In this document: piece after piece, positions 1 through 8,619 of the stretch
Layout: the number at the start of each line of letters is the position of its first letter
Numbering within the stretch: the first letter of the stretch is position 1
Source of the DNA: Cyclobacteriaceae bacterium
GTDB taxonomy: Bacteria; Bacteroidota; Bacteroidia; Cytophagales; Cyclobacteriaceae
Assembly (NCBI GenBank): GCA_021648745.1
Contig: JAKISE010000016.1
Location: 1-48,225, forward strand
DNA length: 48,225 nt
Reading direction: 5' to 3'
Translations under genes and position numbers: made by a program
Notes under the pieces: model-generated
What the model saw: the letters and a program-made list of their open reading frames with translations, nothing else
What the model was told of the DNA's origin: nothing
Database searches by the model: none

Positions 1-14
1 GCCTGCTATGCGTT

Positions 15-53
15 AAAAAACAGTTTAATAGCGTTGCTATGCACCTGTTTTTT
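15..53. terminator. Hairpin with T-run, probable intrinsic terminator
   Basis: Outer arms AAAAAACAG (15-23) and CTGTTTTTT (45-53) are perfectly complementary. They enclose a second small stem, ATAGC (28-32) with GCTAT (36-40), around a GTT loop. The T-run at the 3' side suits a rho-independent terminator for a gene left of the window, and the A-run makes it potentially bidirectional. The inner GCTATGC motif resembles the centres of the palindromic repeats further right, so it could instead be a remnant of such an element. Confidence 0.5.
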
Positions 54-213
54 GCCTTTACCAGACTAAAAATAAGTTCGACTTAACCGACACTAGAGGG
101 TTGACACGACACTAGTGTAAAATTGATATGGTGTTGCACGAAATAAAATATTTTTGGACGAAAAATATTTTGTCATTTTTAAGAATTTTACAGCAAAATC
201 TCTATTTGAATAA

Positions 214-245
214 TTACCGCAATCGTTACCGCAATCGTTTTCGTA
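214..245. promoter_or_regulatory. Tandem LacI-family operator-like sites upstream of amylase
   Basis: The 12-mer TTACCGCAATCG occurs twice head to tail (214-225 and 226-237), followed by TTTTCG. Read across the second copy, GCAATCGTTTTCG resembles the LacI/GalR consensus half-sites (GCAA..CG..TT). Similar but more perfect sites occur around 4642-4710. I infer binding by the LacI-type regulator at 3560-4573, giving co-regulation of the secreted amylase with the maltodextrin operon. The rest of 1-331 shows no gene; it is AT-rich leader sequence. Confidence 0.5.
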
Positions 246-331
246 AAAAAATCATATTAATTATCTTGTAATTGCTACATTACAGACATACATTCAGGTA
301 TAAAATAAAGTTCATTATTAAAATATAGGAT

Positions 332-2713
332 ATGAAAAGACTATTAAAGCTATTGGTTGGTAAACTTCTTCTACTTGCATTATTTTTTCAGGCACCGGTA
401 GATATCAACGCACAAAATGATGTGATGATGCAAGCCTTTTACTGGGATGTGCCTGTTGATATGGTAACCAATAACGGAACATGGTGGGACAATCTAAATA
501 ACAAAGCCGTTGCAATGAAAAATGCTGGTATAACAGGAATATGGGTTCCTTCTCCTGCCAAAGGCAATTTTGGTATAATTGATATGGGATATGGTATTTT
601 CGATCATTATGACTTGGGGAATTACAACCAAAAAGGAACCACAGAAACCCGTTTTGGAAGTAGAGCCGAGTTAGAATCTATGATTTCAACAATGCATACT
701 AATGGCATTGAGGTGTATGCAGATATGGTTTTAAACCACATGTACACAAACGATTCAGAATCTGAAGCTAACCCTGCTGTAAAACAATATGTGTTTGACG
801 AAGCTTACCGAAACTCAACACAATATCAACCTTACCCAACCAATGAAATTACTTGGGTTATTCCCAATGCCGCTGCCGGTGATTATTACATTCAGATAAA
901 AGGGTATATGCTAAACTGGACTGTAACTGGCGAAAGAGGCTATGATGTACACATTGATTGGACTGGTAGCGGTTCTACTGGTACACCAAGTTGGGAATCT
1001 GAACCTAATAATGGAGGTGGTAATTTTAATGCTTTTCCTGCTTCAGGCAATACAGTGCAAGCACATATTAATTCTCAGGCTGATATAGACGAGTATAAAA
1101 TAACCCTAAACTCAGCTAATGATATTATAATAAAACTTACTGCTAAAAAAGAGGGAGTAGATTCAAACGGGAGCTGGGAATGGCAGTGGGCAGCTCAGCA
1201 AAACGGATATTACCCTACTGCTGTTTGGAGTAATGGCAACAACCTTGCTTCAACCACTTTAGAAGCCAAAACCAATACAGGTGTACAATATGTAACACAC
1301 ACAGGAGCTGGAGAACCTAATTATTCTTGGGATTACACCCATTTTCATCCTGTTGATAATAATGACTGGCTAGGATTTTATGGATCTGATGAAATAATTA
1401 CAAACACTAAATTTTTTGGAAACGATTTTAATACATTCGACCCAATTGTTCAAGATCGATTTAAAGACTGGGGAGCTTGGCTGGTAAACCAGGTAGGATT
1501 TGATGGTTTTCGGTTAGATTTTGTTAGGGGTTTTCAGGAGTCTTATGCTGCTGATTGGGTAAATAGTTTACCGTTAAAAAATGGGACACAGCGTTTTATT
1601 GTAGGCGAATACTGGGGTGCAGATTACCGGATAAAGGATTGGGTAAATGCAGTAGCCGCAGGTGGAGCAGATGTAGATGGGTTTGATTTTCCGCTTAAAA
1701 ATACATTAAAGGACATGTCTAATGGTAATCAATCAAGTTTTAACATGGCTTGGTTAAACCATGCTGGATTAGTACGAAATAATGCTGGAAACAGCTTGTC
1801 AGGAACATCGGTAGTAACTTTTGTGGAAAACCATGATACAGGCAAAGAGCATGATAAATGGCTTACAAAAGATTTTGATATGGCATACGCCTACATGCTT
1901 ACCCACGAGGGCAGGCCTACAATTTTTTATTCTCATTACTATGGTGTTACTCAAATAGATAACCACGACCCTTCTAAAACAGTAACAGCTCCTGCTTCTT
2001 TACAAGAAGATATAAATAAGCTGATGTTTACCAGAAAAACTTATTTAGGAGGCTCTTTAACTGTATTAAGTCAAGTTGGTAACCCATACCCATCAGGCGA
2101 TACCTATCATGTATATGCTGCTAGGCGGCAAGGAAATGGAAGCAAAAATGGAGCAATCATTGTCCTTAATAATAATGACAGTAATACCAAAGGTTTGTGG
2201 GTTGATAGCTCGCCTACTGGATACCAAGATTGGGCAAATGAAACGTTGGTTAACGCTTTTAACCCTGCCGAAACTACAGTTGTACAAGCCGATGGCAGGG
2301 TCTATGTATCGGCTCCTGCAAGGGGTTATGCTATTTGGGTAAAAAATAGCGAATATGTTGCTTACACAACTCCTTCTTCTGCAAGATTAAGTAGTGCTGG
2401 CACAAGTCAGGTAATATCCAACACCTCTTCTTCTATTAAAGAAATTGACTCAAACTATAAGGTAAACCAAAATTATCCTAACCCATTTGACCAGTTTACA
2501 AATATCTCATTTACCATTCCTGAAGAAGGCAATGTAGAGGTGATTATTTACAATACACTTGGGCAAAAAGAAGTTACGTTGGTTAAAAATCGTCTTTCTG
2601 CAGGGGAGCATACATTTACATGGAACAATAAAGATAAAAGAGGTGGCATTTACTATTATACTGTTAAATTTAAAAACAAAGCTATTTCAAAACGAATGTT
2701 GAAAATTGAATGA
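332..2713 (+). CDS. Secreted GH13 alpha-amylase with T9SS sorting domain
   Basis: Predicted extracellular alpha-amylase hydrolysing alpha-1,4-glucans. The product is 793 residues. It starts with a Sec signal peptide (MKRLLKLL..., cleavage near residue 28). The GH13 barrel shows conserved region I (DMVLNH), the nucleophile Asp396 in DGFRLD, the acid/base Glu426 in GEYWG and the transition-state Asp502 in ENHD. About 170 residues (roughly 172-340), between region I and the next barrel strand, are extra. They contain a PPC-like beta-sandwich segment (ADIDEYKITL near residue 250). The last ~80 residues, beginning NYPNPF near 714 and ending KRMLKIE, are a type A T9SS C-terminal domain, so the enzyme is probably exported by T9SS and attached or released at the surface. 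LacI-like sites lie about 90 bp upstream. Function by family is secure; exact product pattern is unknown. Confidence 0.93.
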   Translation: MKRLLKLLVGKLLLLALFFQAPVDINAQNDVMMQAFYWDVPVDMVTNNGTWWDNLNNKAVAMKNAGITGIWVPSPAKGNFGIIDMGYGIFDHYDLGNYNQKGTTETRFGSRAELESMISTMHTNGIEVYADMVLNHMYTNDSESEANPAVKQYVFDEAYRNSTQYQPYPTNEITWVIPNAAAGDYYIQIKGYMLNWTVTGERGYDVHIDWTGSGSTGTPSWESEPNNGGGNFNAFPASGNTVQAHINSQADIDEYKITLNSANDIIIKLTAKKEGVDSNGSWEWQWAAQQNGYYPTAVWSNGNNLASTTLEAKTNTGVQYVTHTGAGEPNYSWDYTHFHPVDNNDWLGFYGSDEIITNTKFFGNDFNTFDPIVQDRFKDWGAWLVNQVGFDGFRLDFVRGFQESYAADWVNSLPLKNGTQRFIVGEYWGADYRIKDWVNAVAAGGADVDGFDFPLKNTLKDMSNGNQSSFNMAWLNHAGLVRNNAGNSLSGTSVVTFVENHDTGKEHDKWLTKDFDMAYAYMLTHEGRPTIFYSHYYGVTQIDNHDPSKTVTAPASLQEDINKLMFTRKTYLGGSLTVLSQVGNPYPSGDTYHVYAARRQGNGSKNGAIIVLNNNDSNTKGLWVDSSPTGYQDWANETLVNAFNPAETTVVQADGRVYVSAPARGYAIWVKNSEYVAYTTPSSARLSSAGTSQVISNTSSSIKEIDSNYKVNQNYPNPFDQFTNISFTIPEEGNVEVIIYNTLGQKEVTLVKNRLSAGEHTFTWNNKDKRGGIYYYTVKFKNKAISKRMLKIE

Positions 2714-2736
2714 TTTAACATCAATACTGCTATTAC

Positions 2737-2857
2737 CGTCATTCAGAGGGCTTTGCCCGAAGAACCTTATTAATGTACAATAAAAGTTAATTTAAAGGTT
2801 GTGATAAATTTCCTTTAAACTTGAACAGATTCTTCGCACGGAGTGCTCTGAATGACG
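2737..2857. repeat. Palindromic intergenic repeat with 12-bp terminal inverted repeats
   Basis: CGTCATTCAGAG (2737-2748) is the exact reverse complement of CTCTGAATGACG (2846-2857). The similarity continues inward (GAAGAA on the left against TTCTTCG on the right). The unit is 121 bp and resembles the dispersed CGTCATTC-type palindromes common in Bacteroidota genomes. It lies in the 410-bp gap after the amylase gene and could act in transcription termination. The remainder of the gap (2858-3123) shows no convincing gene. Confidence 0.6.
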
Positions 2858-3123
2858 TTTCTAAAGGATAGCTATCGGGTTTATAGACGGGCTCTGACTT
2901 TTTGCCTTGAAGCAAAATAAATTAATAGAGATGCCCTTAACTATAATTGATGTGAGGTTAATTGTGGGAAACCTCTACAGACACACTAACTGGTGCCAAA
3001 TGTAAATGACACATACAATACAAGCATCACTCTTAAATAATTGATTTTCACCTTTCATTGATGTATTTTTGTATTTTAAAGCATTAATAAGATATTGTAA
3101 ACACCTATACGTATCTACTAAAA

Positions 3124-3324
3124 ATGAAACAGGTAACTCTAAATATCGCTGATAGTAAGTTTAATACCTTTCTCGAGTTCATCAAGACACTTGAATATGT
3201 GAAAGTAGAAAATGACGAGGAAAAAGCACTGGCAGAGTTGCAAAGCAGTCTCAGGCAAGTTAAGCTGATGCAAGAGGGAAAACTCCCTAAACAATCCGCT
3301 ACTGATTTCCTCCATGAGCTATAA
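3124..3324 (+). CDS. Small antitoxin-like protein, apparently without its toxin
   Basis: A 66-residue protein starting MKQVTLNI. It has a short beta strand followed by a helix-rich acidic middle (VENDEEKALAEL) and a QEGKLPKQSA tail. This layout is seen in small Bacteroidota proteins normally encoded just upstream of a RelE/ParE-type toxin. Here nothing toxin-like follows; the next 235 bp hold only a hairpin and unrelated sequence. I therefore read it as a solitary antitoxin or the remnant of a TA pair. The assignment rests on general resemblance, not on a diagnostic motif. Confidence 0.55.
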   Translation: MKQVTLNIADSKFNTFLEFIKTLEYVKVENDEEKALAELQSSLRQVKLMQEGKLPKQSATDFLHEL

Positions 3325-3333
3325 CGTAATGCT

Positions 3334-3380
3334 AGTCAGGGGGTGAATTTATAAAGCCTTACAAATTCACCCCCCTGACT
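3334..3380. terminator. Strong GC-rich hairpin downstream of the antitoxin-like gene
   Basis: AGTCAGGGGGTGAATTT (3334-3350) pairs with AAATTCACCCCCCTGACT (3363-3380), with a single bulged base and a 12-base loop. A short TTTGATT follows. The position right after the small ORF fits a terminator, but such long stems also occur as repeat-element remnants. Confidence 0.55.
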
Positions 3381-3559
3381 TTTGATTCAATCCCAATCCC
3401 GAGAGCTCTCGAAATTGAGACTTTTAGCGATATTTTCATCCCGAAGGCTACCTAGGATTGATGCGAATGAATTAATAGAGGCTTCCATAACTCTTTTTGT
3501 GAAAATTGTCTGTTTTCGAAGTGGACTCAATAGTATAATTTTCATTAGATTTGAGCTAT

Positions 3560-4573
3560 ATGAAAGCCCACATTACCATAAAAGACCTTGCCAAAGAACT
3601 TGGCCTCTCACCCTCTACCATTTCTCGCGCTTTAAAAGACCACCCTGATATTAGTCCTCAAACAAAAAAAATTGTTAAAGAGCTAGCAGAAAAATTAAAA
3701 TACAGGCCCAACCTACTAGCCCAAGGACTTCGAAATAGTAAAACCAACACTATTGGAGTAATTATACCTGAGTTCATTCACTTTTTCTTTTCTACCATTG
3801 TTTCAGGTATAGAGCATATTGCTTATTCTAAAGGATATAATGTTATTCTTTGCCAATCGGCTGAAACATACGAAAGAGAAGTTACTGATGTAAAAGCATT
3901 ATGGAATAGTAGAGTTGATGGAATGCTTATATCCATCTCAAAAGAGACTACCAATTACAATCATTTTCAAGAACTGCTCAATGAAGGGTTACCTATGGTG
4001 TTTTTCGACCGTGTTACTAATAAACTGGATGCTAGCCAAGTTATTGTAGATGATTACTTAGGTGCTTTTAACGCGGTTGAATTTTTAATTTCCAAAGGGT
4101 GTAAAAAAATAGTGCATTTAGCTGGTCCAAAAAACCTAGAGATTTCTAAAAACAGATTAAAAGGCTATAAAGATTGTCTTGAAAAATACAATATTAAATA
4201 TGATGACGAATTAGTTATTAGATGCCCCAAAGGAACCTATGAAGAAAGCAAGCGTTTTACCAATATTGTACTCAACACCCATAATAACATTGATGGATTT
4301 TTCGGGTGCAATGATATGGCTGCGTTGGGGGCAATTTTGGCTGTAAAAGAAAAGGGCATAAAAATACCAGACCAAATTAAAATTATTGGATTTAGCGATT
4401 GGCAACTTTCTAACCTTATCGAGCCACGACTTTCAACAGTATCGCAAGCAGGGTTTGAAATGGGTCAGGCAGCAGCCACTATATTAATCGATGAAATTGA
4501 GACAGACAATGACAAGGTGACTCATGTTAAAAAAGTAATATCTACAAAATTAATAGAAAGAGATTCAACTTGA
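3560..4573 (+). CDS. LacI/GalR-family transcriptional regulator
   Basis: A 337-residue regulator of the maltodextrin locus. ATG at 3560 is preferred because the helix-turn-helix (ITIKDLAKELGLSPSTISRA, residues 5-24) begins immediately after it; an in-frame TTG lies 9 bp upstream. The DNA-binding domain includes the hinge-helix region RPNLLAQGLR. It is followed by a periplasmic-binding-protein-like sugar sensor (TIGVIIPEF, FFDRVT, GFFGCNDMAALGA, IGFSDW). It is transcribed toward the GH13/MFS/PgmB/GH65 genes and followed by two near-identical operator palindromes. By analogy with Bacteroidota LacI regulators beside alpha-glucan genes, it probably senses maltose or a derivative; whether it represses or activates is not visible. 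Confidence 0.93.
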   Translation: MKAHITIKDLAKELGLSPSTISRALKDHPDISPQTKKIVKELAEKLKYRPNLLAQGLRNSKTNTIGVIIPEFIHFFFSTIVSGIEHIAYSKGYNVILCQSAETYEREVTDVKALWNSRVDGMLISISKETTNYNHFQELLNEGLPMVFFDRVTNKLDASQVIVDDYLGAFNAVEFLISKGCKKIVHLAGPKNLEISKNRLKGYKDCLEKYNIKYDDELVIRCPKGTYEESKRFTNIVLNTHNNIDGFFGCNDMAALGAILAVKEKGIKIPDQIKIIGFSDWQLSNLIEPRLSTVSQAGFEMGQAAATILIDEIETDNDKVTHVKKVISTKLIERDST

Positions 4574-4641
4574 TTCTTTACTAAGTACCAATTCCTTCTG
4601 AACTTAATTTCCATCTTAAATAAATTCGTTGGTTAATCATC

Positions 4642-4653
4642 GCAAACGTTTGC
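4642..4653. promoter_or_regulatory. Perfect LacI-type operator GCAAACGTTTGC
   Basis: A perfect 12-bp palindrome with the central CG typical of LacI/GalR-family operators. It lies between the regulator gene and the maltodextrin operon, 57 bp (centre to centre) before a second copy. Probable binding site of the regulator at 3560-4573. Confidence 0.75.
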
Positions 4654-4698
4654 ACTAAGTAGCTTTTAATAAATTCAAAAATTCTTTCATTTTTCTCC

Positions 4699-4710
4699 GC
4701 AAACGTTTGA
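4699..4710. promoter_or_regulatory. Second LacI-type operator GCAAACGTTTGA
   Basis: Matches the first operator in 11 of 12 positions. Two sites 57 bp apart upstream of the operon suggest cooperative binding or DNA looping, which is inference. The site lies about 143 bp before the first gene start at 4853. Confidence 0.72.
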
Positions 4711-4852
4711 AACTATCTATTTTATAAATTAGGAGTACGTTTTCTTGCCTATTAGCCCCACCCTCCCACGCTCTCTTTTTTATCCTACAATAATTTAGGC
4801 TAGATTAGAATTACTAACAAGAAAATATGGAGCAATATTGATCTATTATGCA

Positions 4853-7255
4853 ATGATAGAATATTTAAATAATACAATTTTTATAAAATGGCTAAAGACG
4901 ATTAACCTTACTTTGGGGCTGCTCGCAATTATTGGGTTCTTGCTCATGTTTTCTTGTTCAGAAAAACATGAAGATGCTATTTATACTGAAAGTAACTCAA
5001 ATTTGATTGGGTTAGGATCTTTTTTTCAGATGAAAGGTAAAGTCGATACTTTATTAATCGAAGACTATTTCCTTAGGCCATCGTTAATTGATTCCATTTC
5101 TTTTTTCAATAAAAAAGTATTACTAAAGGATAATAAAGCAATACTAGATTGGAAAAATTCTACCCCATTAACTACTCTAAAAATTCATTCTGGAGACACT
5201 ACCTTTAGCCTTCTTATAAAAAAGTCGCTTAAACAGAGCTATCTGTTAAAACTACCGGGCAATGGTGAAATACAAGAGGTAAAAGTTAAAGGAGAGTTTA
5301 ATAGTTGGAATTCCAATAATGGCATGTTGTTAAAAGAGGAAAATGATTGGAAGATTGATCTATATTTAGCTCCGGGCCAATATCAATATATTTTTGAAAT
5401 TGATGGAAAAGAAACATTAGACCCAATAAATTCTAAACAGGTTAGTAATGGAATGGGTGGTTTAAACTCGCTTATTATAATCGAAAATAGTGGCAGTCAA
5501 CCAAAAATAGAGACAAAGTCCTTTAGTTCTAAACAAATATTAATTAATGCTGTCAATACAACCAACCTGACTGCATTATGGCAAAATCAAGAAATTGAAA
5601 ATGTCTCAATCAATGAAGAAAATTCTGTTTACAGTATTTCAATACCAAATGCAGCAAAATCAATAAAAAGATCATTTATTAGATTGTTAGGGTATAATGC
5701 TAGCAAAACCAGTAATGACCTTTTAATTCCATTGGAGTACGGAAAAGTGCTGAATAATATCAAGAACATAGAGAGAACCGACCGAGAAGCTAGCATCCTT
5801 TATTTTATGATTGTTGATCGTTTTAAAGATAGCAATCCAACCAATAACCATCCACTTAACGTAACTGAAGTACACCCCAAAGCGGATTTTCATGGAGGCG
5901 ATATTTCAGGTGTAACACAAAAAATTAAAGATGGCTATTTTGAGTCGCTAGGAGTTTCAACAATATGGCTCTCTCCCATTGTCCAAAATCCGGAAGGGAA
6001 ATACGGCTTATACCCGAGCCCTAAAACAGAATTTTCTGCATACCATGGCTATTGGCCAATCTCATTTAATAAAATTGATTACCGATTTGGTACACCTGAA
6101 GACCTGCATGAGCTGGTTAAAACTGCCCATGCCAACAATATGAATGTATTATTAGATTTTGTTGCTAACCACGTTCATGAAGAGCACCCTATAATTAAGG
6201 AGCACCCTGAGTGGGCTACCAATTTGTATTTACCAGATGGAAGTTTAAATACCGAGCGTTGGGACGACCACAGGCTAACCACTTGGTTCGACACTTTTCT
6301 ACCAACGTTAGATTTAACCAATCCGGAAATAACACATATACTAACTGATTCAGCCGTTTTTTGGATTAACGAATATGATTTAGATGGGTTTAGGCACGAT
6401 GCAACTAAACATATCCCAGAATATTTTTGGAGAACTCTTACAAAGAAAATAAAGGAGCAGGTAATTGTTGCTCGTAATAAACAAGTATTTCAAATAGGCG
6501 AAACCTATGGAAGCAGAGAGCTAACTGCCAGTTATATAAATAGTGGTGAGTTGGATGCACAATTTGATTTTAACCTTTACGATGCTGCTTTTCAAGCATT
6601 TGCTAATCCAACAACTTCTTTTACTTCGCTGGCCACAGCATTAAACGAGTCTGAGAAGTACTATGGTAGCCACCATTTAATGGGTAATATCTCTGGCAAC
6701 CAGGATAAGCCCCGTTTTATGGCTATGGCTGACGGTAGTATCCGATTTGATGAAGACTCCAAGCATGCTGGTTGGAACAGAGAAATTAAAGTAGTTGATA
6801 CCACCGCATACCAAAAACTAAGTGCTTTTATGGCATTTAATTTAACTATACCTGGCATACCAGTAATTTATTATGGAGATGAAATAGGTATGACCGGGGG
6901 TAATGACCCCGATAACCGAAGAATGATGCGATTTAAAAACCATAATCTTAATGAAGAGAAAACGCTAAACACAATTAAAAAACTCTCTAAATTCAGAAGA
7001 AGCAATCTAGCTTTGATATATGGAGATTTGAATTTGATAGATGTTACTGATTCAACAATGGTGTATTCGAGAAATTATTTCGATAAAATAACCTATGTAG
7101 CTCTCAACAAATCAAGTTCAGAAGTTATTGTTAACATACCAACTGAAGCATCTAAGCTAATTGATCTTGAGAGTTCTGATGCACCTACAATAAATATTAA
7201 CTCAACAACTATAACCATCCCTGCTTATGGGTTTAAACTTTTATATAATGAATAA
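4853..7255 (+). CDS. Lipoprotein GH13 enzyme, neopullulanase/cyclomaltodextrinase-like
   Basis: An 800-residue GH13 glycosidase. ATG at 4853 is chosen over an in-frame TTG at 4838. The N-terminus has a membrane segment (LGLLAIIGFLLMF) ending in a Cys with a loose lipobox (MFSC), followed by acidic residues (SEKHED) that resemble a surface-export signal. An early beta-sandwich (KGEFNSWN...GQYQYIFEIDG, about residues 140-190) is a CBM48-like starch-binding domain. The barrel shows ILYFMIVDRF, LDFVANHVH, the nucleophile Asp516 in DGFRHD, Glu550 in GETYG and Asp618 in GNQD. NQD replaces the usual NHD. Probably cleaves maltodextrins at the cell envelope. It is the first gene of the operon and overlaps the next by 8 nt. 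Confidence 0.88.
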   Translation: MIEYLNNTIFIKWLKTINLTLGLLAIIGFLLMFSCSEKHEDAIYTESNSNLIGLGSFFQMKGKVDTLLIEDYFLRPSLIDSISFFNKKVLLKDNKAILDWKNSTPLTTLKIHSGDTTFSLLIKKSLKQSYLLKLPGNGEIQEVKVKGEFNSWNSNNGMLLKEENDWKIDLYLAPGQYQYIFEIDGKETLDPINSKQVSNGMGGLNSLIIIENSGSQPKIETKSFSSKQILINAVNTTNLTALWQNQEIENVSINEENSVYSISIPNAAKSIKRSFIRLLGYNASKTSNDLLIPLEYGKVLNNIKNIERTDREASILYFMIVDRFKDSNPTNNHPLNVTEVHPKADFHGGDISGVTQKIKDGYFESLGVSTIWLSPIVQNPEGKYGLYPSPKTEFSAYHGYWPISFNKIDYRFGTPEDLHELVKTAHANNMNVLLDFVANHVHEEHPIIKEHPEWATNLYLPDGSLNTERWDDHRLTTWFDTFLPTLDLTNPEITHILTDSAVFWINEYDLDGFRHDATKHIPEYFWRTLTKKIKEQVIVARNKQVFQIGETYGSRELTASYINSGELDAQFDFNLYDAAFQAFANPTTSFTSLATALNESEKYYGSHHLMGNISGNQDKPRFMAMADGSIRFDEDSKHAGWNREIKVVDTTAYQKLSAFMAFNLTIPGIPVIYYGDEIGMTGGNDPDNRRMMRFKNHNLNEEKTLNTIKKLSKFRRSNLALIYGDLNLIDVTDSTMVYSRNYFDKITYVALNKSSSEVIVNIPTEASKLIDLESSDAPTININSTTITIPAYGFKLLYNE

Positions 7256-8618
7256 TCAAAAATTCTTATTTTTTTCTCTGCTACTGGCTCTGTTTTTTGC
7301 AGGTAGTTGCAGCACCGATAGCTCTACCAAAGTGGTAGAAATGCCCAAGTTTGAAAACCCTAAAGAGTGGAGTAAAGATGCAATAATTTATGAGGTAAAT
7401 ATAAGGCAATATACTTCAGAGGGAACTATTAATGCATTTGCAGAACACCTGCCTCAACTGGATAGTTTAGGTGTTGACATACTTTGGCTCATGCCCATTT
7501 TTCCTATAGGAGAGGAAAACCGCAAAGGAGGCATGGGCAGTGCTTATTCTGTAAAAGATTATCGAGCTGTTAATCCTGATTTTGGCACACTTGAAGACCT
7601 AAAAAACTTAGTAAGCAAGGCTCATAACTTAGGAATGTACGTAATACTTGATTGGGTTGCTAACCATACGGCTTGGGACAATGAACAGGCTACCCTGCAT
7701 CCTGATTGGTATAAAAAAGACTCATTGGGCAATTTTACACCTCCAGTACCCGATTGGGCTGATGTAATTCATTTAGATTATGATAATAGCGAAATGCGTA
7801 CTTATATGATTAACTCACTCAAGTACTGGGTAAATGAAACTAACATTGATGGGTTTAGATGCGATGTAGCTATGATGGTACCCACCGATTTTTGGGAAGA
7901 GGCAAGGATAGAGTTAGATAGCCTTAAACCTATGTTTATGTTGGCAGAAGCTGAGCAGGCAGACCATTTGAAAAATGCCTTTGACATGAACTATGGTTGG
8001 GAGTTACATCATATTATGAATGAGATTACCAAAGGAGAAATGGGAACGGCTGAATTAGATACTTATTTTCACAAATATGATTCCCTGTACCAAACCGATG
8101 ATATTCGATTAAATTTCACAAGTAATCATGATGAAAACTCGTGGAATGGAACCGTGAAAGAACGGATGGGAGATGCAGCAGAAATGATGGCTGTGTTTAG
8201 CTATATGGTGCCAGGCATGCCCCTTATTTATAGCGGACAGGAAACAGGGTTAGATAAACGACTCGCTTTTTTTGAAAAAGACAGTATCCAATGGACACAA
8301 TCAGAATATAGAACATTATACACGGAACTGAATAAACTCAAAAAGCAAAATAAAGCATTATGGAATGGGTCTAATGGAGGTGATTTAAATAGAATTAGCA
8401 CTTCTTCAGACAAGGTATATGCTTTTGAGAGAGAAAGTGAGGAAGATAAAATAATTGCTCTTTTTAATATGTCTGATACGCAGCAACAGTTTACAATCCT
8501 AGAAGGATCAGCACCTGCTGCTTTGACAAATTATTTTAATAATAACACTATTACATTGGAAAAAGGAACCGAAATCGTAATGCCTCCATGGGAATATTTA
8601 GTGTTAACTAATAAATAA
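7248..8618 (+). CDS. Lipoprotein GH13 alpha-amylase-family enzyme
   Basis: A 456-residue compact GH13 enzyme. ATG at 7248 overlaps the previous stop by 8 nt (ATGAATAA); an in-frame ATG at 7227 would give a poorer signal peptide. The signal MNNQKFLFFSLLLALFF is followed by AGSC, so it is a predicted lipoprotein. Conserved regions are VDILWLMPIFP, ILDWVANHTA, nucleophile Asp206 in DGFRCD, Glu234 in LAEAEQ and Asp295 in TSNHDENSW. It lacks the N-terminal sandwich of its neighbour. The small size and neighbours point to a maltodextrin-trimming alpha-amylase or alpha-glucosidase in the envelope. Confidence 0.88.
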   Translation: MNNQKFLFFSLLLALFFAGSCSTDSSTKVVEMPKFENPKEWSKDAIIYEVNIRQYTSEGTINAFAEHLPQLDSLGVDILWLMPIFPIGEENRKGGMGSAYSVKDYRAVNPDFGTLEDLKNLVSKAHNLGMYVILDWVANHTAWDNEQATLHPDWYKKDSLGNFTPPVPDWADVIHLDYDNSEMRTYMINSLKYWVNETNIDGFRCDVAMMVPTDFWEEARIELDSLKPMFMLAEAEQADHLKNAFDMNYGWELHHIMNEITKGEMGTAELDTYFHKYDSLYQTDDIRLNFTSNHDENSWNGTVKERMGDAAEMMAVFSYMVPGMPLIYSGQETGLDKRLAFFEKDSIQWTQSEYRTLYTELNKLKKQNKALWNGSNGGDLNRISTSSDKVYAFERESEEDKIIALFNMSDTQQQFTILEGSAPAALTNYFNNNTITLEKGTEIVMPPWEYLVLTNK

Positions 8619-8619
8619 A

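Noticed and set aside
3382..3648. 88-residue ORF before the LacI gene
   Set aside because: It overlaps the well-supported regulator start in another frame, has no recognisable motif and begins inside the hairpin tail.
4838..4852. TTG start for the first operon GH13 enzyme
   Set aside because: ATG at 4853 gives the same signal region and needs no rare start codon.
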